Source: Natrinema amylolyticum (GTDB lineage: Archaea; Halobacteriota; Halobacteria; Halobacteriales; Natrialbaceae). From it: 64,000 nt of DNA. Position numbers and translations under genes: made by a program. Positions 45,898 through 54,580 of this stretch are shown in pieces (within the stretch, counting starts at the first letter, position 1; every line of letters starts with the position of its first letter). The notes under the pieces are model-generated. The model was not told the DNA's origin and ran no database searches. It was given only the letters and a program-made list of their open reading frames with translations. The stretch lies in contig NZ_JAIWPJ010000003.1 of the NCBI RefSeq assembly GCF_020515625.1, forward strand, positions 603,041-667,040. Reading direction: 5' to 3'.

Positions 45898-46856
45898 CCG
45901 CCGATCGTCGACGTGGCGGTCGCGACGGAGAGTCGGTCGCAAAAGCGGCGGCCGACGCCGAACCGACGGGTGACTCGAACGCCGCCGAACCGAAACCGGA
46001 CGGGGGGTACGAGACGGCCGCGGCGATGGCTCACAGCGGCGACTCCGGCACGCGCCTCGGGCAGCTGTTCGTCGTCGCCGAGACGGAGTATCGGCTGGCG
46101 GTGCGGAGCCGCTGGGCGGTCGCGCTCACCGCGATCTTCGCCGTCTTCGGCCTCGGAATGGCGACGTTCAGCGGCTCGGACACGAGCCCCGCCGGCTTCG
46201 AACGCATCGTCGCGAGCCTGGCCGCGCTCGTCGTCTACCTCGTGCCGCTGGTCGCGCTCGCGTTCAGCTACGATGCCGTCGTCGGCCGCGAGGAGAGCGG
46301 CTGGCTGCAGGCACTGTTCTCGCTGCCCGTCTCGCGGTCGCGGGTCGTCCTCGGGACCGCGGTGGGCCGCGCGACCGTCCTCGCGAGCGCGACCGTCATC
46401 GGCTTCGGGGTCGCCGGACTCCTCCTCCTGCTCGAGTACGGGTTCGGCGGCTTCGAGTCGTACGTCGGCTTCCTGCTGGGGGCGGTCGCCCTCGGGCTGG
46501 TCTTCCTCGCGATCGGCGTCTGCCTGTCGACGCTGGCTCGAGAGAAGACGCACGCGCTGGGGCTGGCGCTGCTCGCGTGGGCCTGGTTCGTCCTCGTCCA
46601 CGACCTGCTCGCGCTCGGCGTAATCGCGGCGTTTTCGCTCCCGGACCTCGCGGTCTCGGCGATGGTCCTCGCCAATCCGACCGCCGTCTTCCGGGGGCTC
46701 GTCCTCGGGGCGCTCGGCGCGGGCGGCGACGCCGGGTTCGCCGCTGTACTCGCCGAGGCGGGGCTGTCGACGGGCGCGCTGGTCGGCGCGCTCGTCGCCT
46801 GGATCGTCGGCCCCATCGCGCTCGCGGCGGTCGCCGTCAGGCGGCGACGGCTGTGA
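45894..46856 (+). CDS. nosY: nitrous oxide maturation ABC transporter permease NosY
   Basis: A 320-residue permease with about six transmembrane segments (roughly 75-95, 105-125, 155-180, 185-210, 215-240 and 285-310). It has the ABC-2 type pattern seen in NosY (FSYDAVVGREESGWLQALFS; LSTLAREKTHALGLALLAWA). The first about 60 residues are hydrophilic and low-complexity. It overlaps nosF by 4 nt and is the last gene of the nos operon in this window; NosL is not present next to it. Confidence 0.9.
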   Translation: MTADRRRGGRDGESVAKAAADAEPTGDSNAAEPKPDGGYETAAAMAHSGDSGTRLGQLFVVAETEYRLAVRSRWAVALTAIFAVFGLGMATFSGSDTSPAGFERIVASLAALVVYLVPLVALAFSYDAVVGREESGWLQALFSLPVSRSRVVLGTAVGRATVLASATVIGFGVAGLLLLLEYGFGGFESYVGFLLGAVALGLVFLAIGVCLSTLAREKTHALGLALLAWAWFVLVHDLLALGVIAAFSLPDLAVSAMVLANPTAVFRGLVLGALGAGGDAGFAAVLAEAGLSTGALVGALVAWIVGPIALAAVAVRRRRL

Positions 46857-46859
46857 CCG

Positions 46860-47024
46860 TCAAGAGTCGCCGATCACCGTCCGGAGCCGAACCACGAGGA
46901 CCACCGTCGCGGCGCCGAACGCGGCGGCGGTCAGGTCCGCACCGAACGAGAGGAAGTACCAGAAGGCGTACGCACAGCCCGCGATTCCGATCAGATACAC
47001 CGGTCGCAACCGTCGTTCGTTCAT
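46860..47024 (-). CDS. small membrane protein, paralogue 1
   Basis: A 54-residue protein starting MNERRLRPVYLIGIAG with two hydrophobic segments (about 10-25 and 30-47) and ending RLRTVIGDS. It is a paralogue of the protein at 47215-47379: both start MN, then RPVYL-GIA, and end VVRLR. The ATG is preceded by GGGGGGAG and overlaps the TGA of a 26-codon ORF. It converges on nosY, 3 nt from its stop. Function unknown. Confidence 0.65.
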   Translation of the reverse strand: MNERRLRPVYLIGIAGCAYAFWYFLSFGADLTAAAFGAATVVLVVRLRTVIGDS

Positions 47025-47101
47025 TCGACGGCTCCCCCCGTCCCCGCGCCGAGTCGCGGTCTCCCCGTCGACACCGCGCACCCCGGTCGAATCCCGTTCA
47101 T
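47021..47101 (-). CDS. possible 26-codon leader ORF of small membrane protein 1
   Basis: The ORF starts ATG at 47101 and ends TGA overlapping the ATG of paralogue 1 (GAATGAAC). Composition is Gly/Arg-rich, and it may be chance; a similar overlap before paralogue 2 is the reason for listing it. Confidence 0.25.
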   Translation of the reverse strand: MNGIRPGCAVSTGRPRLGAGTGGAVE

Positions 47102-47214
47102 ATCCGCCCGTCGGTTGGACGACAGTAAAAGCTACTCACTGGCAACCGGAGCGAGCGCCGCGCTCTCGGCCGTCACGCCGGCCGCCGTCCTCGAGTCCAA
47201 CCCTCGGCGGCGAC

Positions 47215-47379
47215 CTAGGTGTCGGCGGACAGCATTCGAAGGCGCACGACGAGATAGACCGCCACGAACGCGAACGCGCCGGCGTACAGCCACGTCCCGT
47301 TCGTAACCGCGTACGCGAACGCGATCGCGTTCAGCGCGATTCCCACCAGATAGACCGGTCGCAACTGCTGTCTGTTCAT
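47215..47379 (-). CDS. small membrane protein, paralogue 2
   Basis: A 54-residue protein MNRQQLRPVYLVGIA... with two hydrophobic stretches (about 9-24 and 28-46) and the end VVRLRMLSADT. It is the tandem partner of the 46860-47024 gene, separated by about 190 nt. Its length equals that of paralogue 1 and the basic N- and C-terminal residues align. It is too short for most ORF callers. Function unknown; possibly a membrane stabilising subunit (speculative). Confidence 0.65.
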   Translation of the reverse strand: MNRQQLRPVYLVGIALNAIAFAYAVTNGTWLYAGAFAFVAVYLVVRLRMLSADT

Positions 47380-47453
47380 TCGCTCTCACCGTCGCTCGGG
47401 CGCTCGAGGCGTGACTTCTCCGCCGATTCTGCGAGTCGTGACTCGGTCGTCAT
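47376..47453 (-). CDS. possible 25-codon leader ORF of small membrane protein 2
   Basis: The ORF begins MTTESRLAESAEKSRLER and stops with TGA overlapping the ATG of paralogue 2 (GAATGAAC). Its acidic composition is more like haloarchaeal protein than that of the first leader ORF. Confidence 0.35.
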   Translation of the reverse strand: MTTESRLAESAEKSRLERPSDGESE

Positions 47454-47511
47454 ACCCGCTCGTTGGACCGATGCCGTGAAAAAGCGAAGGTACCGACGCG
47501 TCGCCGGCCGC

Positions 47512-48084
47512 TCACGCGAACTCGATGTCGTCGCTGGGTTCGACCTCGCCGAACAGCCACGCGGCGTGATCGAGGGCGTACTCGCGGTGGTCGTCCTCGA
47601 TCGCGCCGATACAGTCCTCGACCATGATCGGTCGGAAGTCACGCAGCCCCGCGCTCCCGCCGGTGTGGAGCACGCAGACGTTCGCGAGGGTGCCACAGAT
47701 CACCAGATCGTCGATCCCACGGGCGTTCAACCAGCCCTCGAGTTCCGTGTTGTAGAAGGCGTCGTAGGTGTGTTTCTCGACGACGTTGTCTGCTGCCTCG
47801 ACGGGAAGCTCGTCGACGATTTCGGCCTCCCAGGACCCCTCGAGGACGTGCTCGCCCCACTGCTCGAACTCGTCGTAGTAGTGGGCGTCGTCGAACTGTT
47901 CCGGTGGGTGGACGTCGCGGGTGAAGAGCAGCCGCGCTCCCGCCTCGCGGGCGCGGTCGACGAGGTCTGCGATCGGTTCGATGACCTCCTCGCTGCCCGG
48001 CGCGTACAGCGAGCCGTCCGGGTGACAGAACCCGTTTTGCATGTCGACGACCACCACTGCCGTGCTGTCTGGCTCGAGGTGCAT
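47512..48084 (-). CDS. isochorismatase family cysteine hydrolase (nicotinamidase-like)
   Basis: A 190-residue cysteine hydrolase. The triad is Asp14 (VVVVDMQNGF), a Lys in VVEKHTYDAF (about 103) and a Cys in GTLANVCVLHTG (about 137). Metal-ligand-like residues occur in FTRDVHPPEQF and QWGEH. These fit nicotinamidases, which turn nicotinamide into nicotinate. The nicotinate phosphoribosyltransferase gene lies 3.5 kb away, so pncA is plausible, but other isochorismatase-type amidases are not excluded. The start ATG at 48084 gives the family length. Confidence 0.82.
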   Translation of the reverse strand: MHLEPDSTAVVVVDMQNGFCHPDGSLYAPGSEEVIEPIADLVDRAREAGARLLFTRDVHPPEQFDDAHYYDEFEQWGEHVLEGSWEAEIVDELPVEAADNVVEKHTYDAFYNTELEGWLNARGIDDLVICGTLANVCVLHTGGSAGLRDFRPIMVEDCIGAIEDDHREYALDHAAWLFGEVEPSDDIEFA

Positions 48085-48248
48085 GTCTATGCGGTGGTAC
48101 GAAGGCGATCGTCAAAACGTTCGCGCTGGGCTCGAGTCCGAGTAGGCGACGGTTCATCGCCGTTCGGCGAAGCCAGAGTGACGGTGGCGACCGATGTAAT
48201 CGTCGTCCTTTTTACATCCCTCTCCTTACGAATAGTTATCCGATTCAG

Positions 48249-49976
48249 ATGAGATCGATGCGCACCCGCACGTCCGTCGCCCTCCTCGCAGTAGTGCTCG
48301 CGGCGATACTGGTCACCGGCGGGCTCGCCGGCCCGGTGCTCGCAGCGAGCCCGGCCGCGGGCCAGACCGGTCCCGACGTTCAGACCGCAAACGCGACTGC
48401 TGGACCACTCCTCGAATCGACGACGGCCTCGAGCATGACTGCCTCGAGTGCGATTAGCTCGAGCACGGCGGCCGCGTCCGTCCAGGACGCCCGCCCCGAA
48501 GATCCCTCGACCGAGGATACCATCGGCTACGTCGAGGGCTACTGGTACGACGACGAGTTGCCCGTCGACGACCAGTCCGACGCGGTCGTCGACGAGGACG
48601 AACTCGATCCCGTCGTCTACCGATCGATGGCCCGCGTCGAACGGATCCGCAACCTCACGTTCGACGACGAGGTCGCAGTCGACGTCATCTCCCGCGCGGA
48701 GTACCGGGAGACCAACGGCGACCGCTTCGCGAACATCACCTCGGAGAACCGCCTCGAGGCGAACGTCGGCTACGAGGCGCTGTTCATGGTCGACCGGGAG
48801 ACTGAGGCGGCCGACGCGACCGAGACGGTCTACGGCGGTGCCGTCGGCGGCTACTACGACCCCGAGACCGACGAGATCGTCATCGTCTCCGAGAACCCCG
48901 ACAACCCCGAGTTAGACGAGGTCACGCTCGGCCACGAACTCGTCCACGCGCTACAGGATCAACACTTCAACCTGTCGCGATTCGAGGGGACGACCCAGGA
49001 CGAGGAGACCGCCATGAATGGGCTGATCGAAGGCGACGCGAGCCGCGTCGAACGCGAGTACGAGGGGACCTGTGGTCGCGAGTGGGACTGCCTCGCGCCC
49101 GCCGACGGCGACCGAGACCAGCCCCTCGACATCAACTGGGGCATCTACTTCAGCGTCTATCAGCCCTACAGCGACGGGCCCGCCTACGTCAACTACCTGC
49201 GCCAGCAGGGCGAGGGCTGGGCCGCGGTCAACGCGGCCTACGACGATCCGCCGCGGACGACCTCGGCGGTGATCCACCCCGGCTCGGAGCGCGAGCCCGC
49301 GAACGTCTCCGTCCCCGATCGCTCGAGCGAAGACTGGCGACAGCTCCGGGCCGACGGCGAGGTCGCGAACGATACCGTCGGCGAAGCGGGCATGGTCGCA
49401 ATGTTCGCCGCCGACGCGCTCGACCAGGACGTACCCTCGGTGATCGAAACCGCGGACCTCTTCGAGGGGACGGAGAGCTACAACTACAACCACTCGTATA
49501 CGAACGGCTGGGCCGGCGACGAGCTGGTCGTCTACACGAACGACGAGGCCGACGCCGCGAACGATCCGACCGAGGCGGCTGGCCGCGCCGGCTACGTCTG
49601 GCGGACCCAGTGGCAGTCCGGGACTGACACCCAGCAGTTCGTCAACGGCTATCTCCGACTGCTCGAGAATCACGGTGCCGACGCCGTCGACGGTCGGCAG
49701 GATACCTACGTGATCGAAGACGGCGGCTATTCCGGCGCGTACTATCTCAATCGCTCCGGAGCGACGCTGACGATCGTTCGCGCGCCCTCCGTCGACGAAC
49801 TGTCGAACGTCGAGGCCGGTGCCGCGCCCGAGGGCGAGGACACCCTCGAAATCGTCGACCTGAGTGAGAGCGATACCGTTCCCGGCTTCGGTCCGGCGGC
49901 CGCGGTGAGCGCGATCGCGATCGCCCTGCTCGGAACGGGGGCCCGGCTCGTCGTCGGCCGCCGCGATCGCGACTGA
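48249..49976 (+). CDS. Hvo_1808 family surface protein with HExxH motif, PGF-CTERM-like
   Basis: A 575-residue secreted protein. It has a signal peptide (about 5-33), a Ser/Thr/Ala-rich spacer to about 80, then the Hvo_1808 domain. The motif HELVHALQDQH at residue 229 has metzincin-like spacing (HExxHxxxxxH), suggesting a zinc peptidase or a related fold. The C-terminus has VPGFGPAAAVSAIAIALLGTG followed by Arg residues, matching the PGF-CTERM archaeosortase signal, so it is probably processed and lipid-anchored to the cell surface. The next gene is a paralogue. Confidence 0.85.
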   Translation: MRSMRTRTSVALLAVVLAAILVTGGLAGPVLAASPAAGQTGPDVQTANATAGPLLESTTASSMTASSAISSSTAAASVQDARPEDPSTEDTIGYVEGYWYDDELPVDDQSDAVVDEDELDPVVYRSMARVERIRNLTFDDEVAVDVISRAEYRETNGDRFANITSENRLEANVGYEALFMVDRETEAADATETVYGGAVGGYYDPETDEIVIVSENPDNPELDEVTLGHELVHALQDQHFNLSRFEGTTQDEETAMNGLIEGDASRVEREYEGTCGREWDCLAPADGDRDQPLDINWGIYFSVYQPYSDGPAYVNYLRQQGEGWAAVNAAYDDPPRTTSAVIHPGSEREPANVSVPDRSSEDWRQLRADGEVANDTVGEAGMVAMFAADALDQDVPSVIETADLFEGTESYNYNHSYTNGWAGDELVVYTNDEADAANDPTEAAGRAGYVWRTQWQSGTDTQQFVNGYLRLLENHGADAVDGRQDTYVIEDGGYSGAYYLNRSGATLTIVRAPSVDELSNVEAGAAPEGEDTLEIVDLSESDTVPGFGPAAAVSAIAIALLGTGARLVVGRRDRD

Positions 49977-50032
49977 CCGCAGCGACGCGACCGATCGACG
50001 CCCATTTCACCGTCTCGGCGAACAATGAGCTA

Positions 50033-51514
50033 ATGAGCCGGCTCCGGCTGTTCGCGGTGCTCGCGCTGGTCGTTCTCTCGGGCTGTGCACTCCCCGGGAG
50101 CCAGAGCGGGTTCGATACCGACCGCGACCTCGGCCACGTCGGCGACTACGCCCACGACGACACCTTCGAGTTCGACGCGAGCGACGGGCTCACCGAGGCG
50201 CAACTCGAGGCGGTGAAGTACCGCTCGATGGCTCGTATCGAGGTCGTCCGCGGGCTGAAGTACGAACGCGACGTCTCCCTCGAGATCGTGGGCCGAGCCG
50301 AGTATCGCGACCGGCGGGCGGGCGGGACCGGAAACGCGTCGGCGTTCGAGAACGAGATCTGGCGGGGCGCGTTCGTCGTCGACGGCGAGACGGACGTCGA
50401 GCAGGCGTTCGACGATCTCTACGGCGATTCGGTTCAGGGCTACTATACGAACGACCGGATCGTTATCATCGCAGACGACGTCGACGACGTTCGGATCGAT
50501 CGTCGGACCCTGGTCCACGAGCTCACGCACGCGTTACAGGACCAGCACTTCGGCATCGGACGCGAGAGCGAGACGATCGACGGTCTCCGCGCCGAAAACG
50601 GGCTGCTCGAGGGCGAAGCGGGCTACGTTCCCCAGCGGTACGATCGTCGCTGCGGGACCGAGTGGCAGTGTCTCTCCGACTCCCGGCCGCCGGCGTCTTC
50701 GGGCGAGGGTCTCGCCGAGCGCCCGTTCAACGTCGGGCTCTTCCTCTCGATCTACGTCCCCTACGCCGAGGGGCCGCCGTTCGTCGCCGACCTCCACGAG
50801 CGCGGCGGCTGGGACGCCGTCGACCGCGCCCACGACGAGCCGCCCCGGAGCACTGCACAGCTGATCCATCCCGACCGCTATCCCGACACCCGTCCGGTCG
50901 ACGTCGCTATCGCGGACCGCTCGAGCGACGACTGGCGGCCCATCACGGACGGCGAGGACGGGGGCAGTGGCGAGGGGGACAGCGACGGAACCGGCGACGA
51001 GGAGCCCCGAACGGAGACGATCGGCGAGGCGACGCTGTTCGCGACGCTCTGGACCAACGGCGCGATCGATCGCCCGCTCACCGAGGGCGCGACCGACGAT
51101 GCACGGTACAACTACTCTCACCCCGCGACCGAGGGCTGGGCCGGTGACAGCATTCGGGTCTACCGGAGCGCGGACGAGCCGACCCGGACCGGCCACGTCT
51201 GGCGGCTCGAGTGGGAGAGCCGGGCGGACGCGAACGAGTTCGCCGACGCGTACCGCCGACTCCTCGAGACCCGCGGAGCCGAGCGGGTCGGCTCGGCCGG
51301 CAGCGGCGTCTACCGGATTCCGGACGGCGACCCCTTCGCCGGCGCGTATCGCGTCTCGGGTACCGGAACGACGGTCGAGATCGTCGGCGCACCGATCGTC
51401 GACGACCTCGCAGCGATTCACGCCGCAGACCCCGGTTCGACGCCGTCGCCCGAGACTGCGGCCGCTCTCGAGCCGGCTCCCGCTGCCGCTCCGGCGGCGA
51501 CTGTCGCTCCGTAG
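50033..51514 (+). CDS. Hvo_1808 family surface protein with HExxH motif, lipoprotein
   Basis: A 493-residue paralogue of the preceding protein. The signal peptide ends in a lipobox VLSGC (Cys18), so it is likely a membrane lipoprotein. HELTHALQDQHFG begins at residue 162, with the same HExxHxxxxxH spacing. Further shared blocks are YRSMARIEVVRGLKYERDVS, GRAEYR, LLEGEAGYV, PYAEGPPFV and AGYVWR/GHVWRLEW. A low-complexity acidic insert lies around 305-325. Unlike its neighbour it lacks a PGF-CTERM segment. Function unproven. Confidence 0.85.
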   Translation: MSRLRLFAVLALVVLSGCALPGSQSGFDTDRDLGHVGDYAHDDTFEFDASDGLTEAQLEAVKYRSMARIEVVRGLKYERDVSLEIVGRAEYRDRRAGGTGNASAFENEIWRGAFVVDGETDVEQAFDDLYGDSVQGYYTNDRIVIIADDVDDVRIDRRTLVHELTHALQDQHFGIGRESETIDGLRAENGLLEGEAGYVPQRYDRRCGTEWQCLSDSRPPASSGEGLAERPFNVGLFLSIYVPYAEGPPFVADLHERGGWDAVDRAHDEPPRSTAQLIHPDRYPDTRPVDVAIADRSSDDWRPITDGEDGGSGEGDSDGTGDEEPRTETIGEATLFATLWTNGAIDRPLTEGATDDARYNYSHPATEGWAGDSIRVYRSADEPTRTGHVWRLEWESRADANEFADAYRRLLETRGAERVGSAGSGVYRIPDGDPFAGAYRVSGTGTTVEIVGAPIVDDLAAIHAADPGSTPSPETAAALEPAPAAAPAATVAP

Positions 51515-51607
51515 TCGGAAGCGACCGCTGCGTCGCCGGCACCGACTGCTGCCCCCACCGGCGCCGAGCGCGTCCCACAACCGCCGCGCTCGTCGGTAGA
51601 CGGGTAG

Positions 51608-51614
51608 TTTTTTT
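51608..51614 (+). terminator. T7 tract, candidate terminator
   Basis: Seven T residues after GGGTAG, about 95 nt past the second Hvo_1808 gene and 24 nt before pncB. It could terminate the surface-protein transcript or, being about 27 nt before the start, act as a promoter element. Confidence 0.4.
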
Positions 51615-51637
51615 GCCTCCCACGGGAAACCGGCGAT

Positions 51638-52798
51638 ATGTCAAATCCGTTCGGAACCGTTCCCCCGGAAGCGATTCTCGAGGGGGAAGCCACGGACGCC
51701 TACTTCGAGCGCACGCGGGCCACGCTCGAGCACGCGGGCAAGAATCCCCACGTCGTCGCCGAAGTGACGGCCGATCAGTTCCCGACCGGCGGCTTCGACG
51801 TCTTCACCGGCGTGGAAGACGTCGCGACGCTGTTCGAGGGACGGGACGTCGACGTCGACGCGCTCCCCGACGGCCACCTGTTCGACGGCGGGCCCGTCCT
51901 CCGAATCGAGGGCTCGTACCTCGAATTCGCCGAACTCGAGACCTCGCTGCTGGGCTTTCTGTCACAGCCCAGCGGCTTCGCGACGGCCGCGCTCGAGGCC
52001 CGACTGGCTGCGCCCGACTCGCTCGTGCTCTCCTTCGGCGCGCGTCACGTCCACCCCTCGATCGCATCGACGGTCGAACGCGCCGCGCTGCTCGCCGGGC
52101 TGGACGGCTTCTCTCACGTCGCGGCGGGCAAGATCCTGGGCCGGGAGGCCGGCGGGACGATGCCCCACGCGCTCATGTTCTGCTTCGGCGAGGGGAATCA
52201 GGCCGACGCCTGGACGGCGTTCGACGAGGCCGTCGACGCGGACGTGCCCCGAATCGCGCTCGTCGATACCTTCTGGGACGAGAAGAGCGAGAGCCTGCTG
52301 GCCGCCGAGACGCTCGGTGACGATCTCGACGGCGTCCGCATCGACACGACGAGTTCCCGCCGCGGGGACTTCCGACACATCATCCGCGAGGTCCGCTGGG
52401 AGCTCGACGCCCGCGGTCACGAGGACGTCGACATCTTCTGCAGCGGCGGGCTCGAGCCCGACTCGATCCGGAACCTGCGCGACGTCGCCGACGGCTTTGG
52501 CGTCGGCAGTCACATCACCGGCGCTGACTCGGTGGACTTCAGCCTCGACATCGTCGAAATAGAGGGCGAACCGATCTCGAAGCGGGGCAAGTTGTCGGGA
52601 GTCAAGGACGCCTACCGAACGCCCGAGGGCGGCCACCACGTCGCGCTCGCCGACGGCGAGGGACCCGCCGAGGGCGACTCCCTGCTCGAGCCGCTCGTCC
52701 GCGACGGCGAGATCGTTCGGGAGTTCGATCTCCAGGACGCGACCGAACGATGTCTCGAGGACGCCGACGCGGTCGGTTTCGACGGATCGACGGCGTAA
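51638..52798 (+). CDS. pncB: nicotinate phosphoribosyltransferase
   Basis: A 386-residue enzyme forming nicotinate mononucleotide from nicotinate and PRPP in NAD salvage. Seen are FPTGGFDVFTGVEDV, FGARHVHPSIASTVERAALL, AAGKILGREAGGTMPHALMF, the phosphate-binding VDIFCSGGLEPDSIRNL and FGVGSHITGADSVDF. Its place near a nicotinamidase-like gene suggests a salvage pair, although two surface-protein genes intervene. It has the archaeal short form, lacking the extra C-terminal domain of larger homologues. Confidence 0.92.
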   Translation: MSNPFGTVPPEAILEGEATDAYFERTRATLEHAGKNPHVVAEVTADQFPTGGFDVFTGVEDVATLFEGRDVDVDALPDGHLFDGGPVLRIEGSYLEFAELETSLLGFLSQPSGFATAALEARLAAPDSLVLSFGARHVHPSIASTVERAALLAGLDGFSHVAAGKILGREAGGTMPHALMFCFGEGNQADAWTAFDEAVDADVPRIALVDTFWDEKSESLLAAETLGDDLDGVRIDTTSSRRGDFRHIIREVRWELDARGHEDVDIFCSGGLEPDSIRNLRDVADGFGVGSHITGADSVDFSLDIVEIEGEPISKRGKLSGVKDAYRTPEGGHHVALADGEGPAEGDSLLEPLVRDGEIVREFDLQDATERCLEDADAVGFDGSTA

Positions 52799-52894
52799 TA
52801 TCGCGGAAGACTTCGAGGAGGGGACGGTCGGTTCAGCCGACTAACGCCTAGGACCGTTGAACATTTTTGCCGTCGGAACGAAGCGGTCTCACCG

Positions 52895-53155
52895 ATGAGT
52901 ACACCGGTCCCGCTCCCTGATCCCCACTCCGAAATCGCCACCCAGTTGGCGATCCGCCTCGTCCTCATCTTCGCGGTCGCCGGGTTCTGTACGTGGCTTC
53001 TGCTTCCGTGGCCCTCCGCCCTATCGCTTCCGCTCGTCCTCGTCGTCGATCTGATCGCCCTCTGGATGACCGTCCACTACGTGTTCGCTGCGCTGAACGA
53101 CCTGCTCGAGGTAAAACTCGACGAACTCGACCGACCGTCGCGATCGGACGACTGA
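52895..53155 (+). CDS. small two-helix membrane protein
   Basis: An 86-residue protein with two hydrophobic helices (about 18-37 and 43-67) and a charged C-terminal tail (LLEVKLDELDRPSRSDD). No signal peptide or family motif is recognised. It is flanked by pncB upstream, about 95 nt away, and a convergent AMMECR1 gene. Function unknown. Confidence 0.7.
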   Translation: MSTPVPLPDPHSEIATQLAIRLVLIFAVAGFCTWLLLPWPSALSLPLVLVVDLIALWMTVHYVFAALNDLLEVKLDELDRPSRSDD

Positions 53156-53226
53156 TCCGCTGGGTGTGGAAACCGCGCCGCTCGCCGTTCGTAACTATCG
53201 ATCGCCAGAAACTGGTGGCCGTCCGT

Positions 53227-53826
53227 CTACACTTCCTCGATGCTCCCGTCGGCGTCGCGCTCGCGGAAGACCTGCCCTTCGAACAGGGTGACGACGACGT
53301 CGTCGTCCTGCCAGGCCCCCGGTGCGAGTTTCGCTTTCCGGCAGGTCCGATCGAGGTACTCCCGTGCGCTCCAGTCGTTCTGGACCGGCACCGTCGGATA
53401 GAGCCACCCGCCCTCGCCGCCGTCAATGGCGACGCCGTGGGTGCCGAGCTCGAGGTCGGCCAGCGGATCGTCGGTCAGCAGGACGTTCTTGACGGTACAG
53501 ACTGAGACCGTGAGGTTCGGCAGCTCTGAGGGACTCACTTCGGAGCCACAGGAGTCCTCGCTGGCGGCCTCGATCGCCGCGTCCACGATGACGTGGCCGA
53601 GCTGGTCGTCCGAGCGGTAGCCGCCCGCACAGCCCCGCAGGCTCCCCCGACCGCGGGTCGACTCGAGGCGGACGAACGCCCCGGTTCGCTCGTAGAAGGC
53701 TTCGCGCATGCTGCCCGGTTGTTCTCGTTGCCCGTGTTGTACGTAAGATTCGACGGATTCGCGCGCGAGTTCGACCGCGCGAGCCCCGTCTTCGTAGGAG
53801 AGGTCAGCGCCCTGTCGCTGGGACAT
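53227..53826 (-). CDS. TIGR00296/AMMECR1 family protein
   Basis: A 199-residue protein of the AMMECR1 family, whose biochemical role is not established. The conserved sextet LRGCAGG is visible (about 66-72), with FVRLEST, ELPNLTVSVCTVKNVLL, GVAIDGGEGGWLYPTVPVQN and AWQDDDVVVTLFEGQVF. The start ATG at 53826 is preferred over the ATG at 53838 since MSQRQGADL matches the usual haloarchaeal N-terminus. It is divergent from the RNase P RNA gene. Confidence 0.9.
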   Translation of the reverse strand: MSQRQGADLSYEDGARAVELARESVESYVQHGQREQPGSMREAFYERTGAFVRLESTRGRGSLRGCAGGYRSDDQLGHVIVDAAIEAASEDSCGSEVSPSELPNLTVSVCTVKNVLLTDDPLADLELGTHGVAIDGGEGGWLYPTVPVQNDWSAREYLDRTCRKAKLAPGAWQDDDVVVTLFEGQVFRERDADGSIEEV

Positions 53827-53931
53827 ACAGATGGACAAGGGGATAGTCGTCCTAAAACGCTTCTATTCGCCACGCGGCTCTTTTTGAGTCCTGATCGGGG
53901 GACTTATTCGCCCCACGCACCTATAACGAAT

Positions 53932-54445
53932 GGGAGAGAGAGCCCGGCTGCCGCGATGGTCCCGCCGGCGACGGTGGGACCACACAACGTTGCCCGACTC
54001 TTCGAGTCGCGCAACGCCCGCGAGGAAAGTCCCCCCACCCGTTCGGGCGGGTGACCGGACGCAAGTCCGGAGCGGGAGACCGCTGGCTCTGGAACAGAAA
54101 CGACACGTCTCGGCCAGACCGATGATGCGTGCGAACCCGACCGAGAGGAAGGGGAGTTGACCCGCAGAGGATGGCGGTTGCAGATATGTGGTTCGAAACC
54201 ACAGGTCGTGTGCGCGGTTCGGCGTGCCTCTGGCACGAGAGCCGTGAGCTGTGAGGCGGCGCGAGCCGTCGAACGCACCGTCACGACCGACCGCACATGG
54301 ACGGCCGAGGATCGATGGAACGGCGAACCCTCACCGGTGCAAGTCCGCGCCGTGGTAGCCCGAACGTCCCGCGGCCCCGCCGCGGACGGCGCGGACGCTC
54401 AGCCGAATGCCGGGCCGAACAGAAGGGGGCTTACTCCTCTCACCC
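53932..54445 (+). ncRNA. rnpB: RNase P RNA component
   Basis: An archaeal type A RNase P RNA of about 514 nt. P1 arms are GGGAGAG at 53932 and CTCTC-A-CCC at 54437-54445. The universally conserved blocks GAGGAAAGTCC (about 54023) and ACAGAAGGGGGCTTAC (about 54418) are present, as is the AGCCGAATGCCGGGCC segment before the end. A TATA-like CTTATT at 53903-53908 lies about 26 nt upstream. It matures tRNA 5' ends together with protein subunits; seven tRNA genes are in this window. The exact ends are estimated. Confidence 0.92.
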
Positions 54446-54580
54446 AGTTTTCGTCCGCGAGTCCCAACGCCATCATTCGATCACCCGATCCATTTCCACG
54501 AACGATCGCCGCGATCGCTTCGGCCTCTCGGGTTCGCTCGCCGCCCCCGTTATTAAGGAACTCAACGGCGTGGACCGAAT

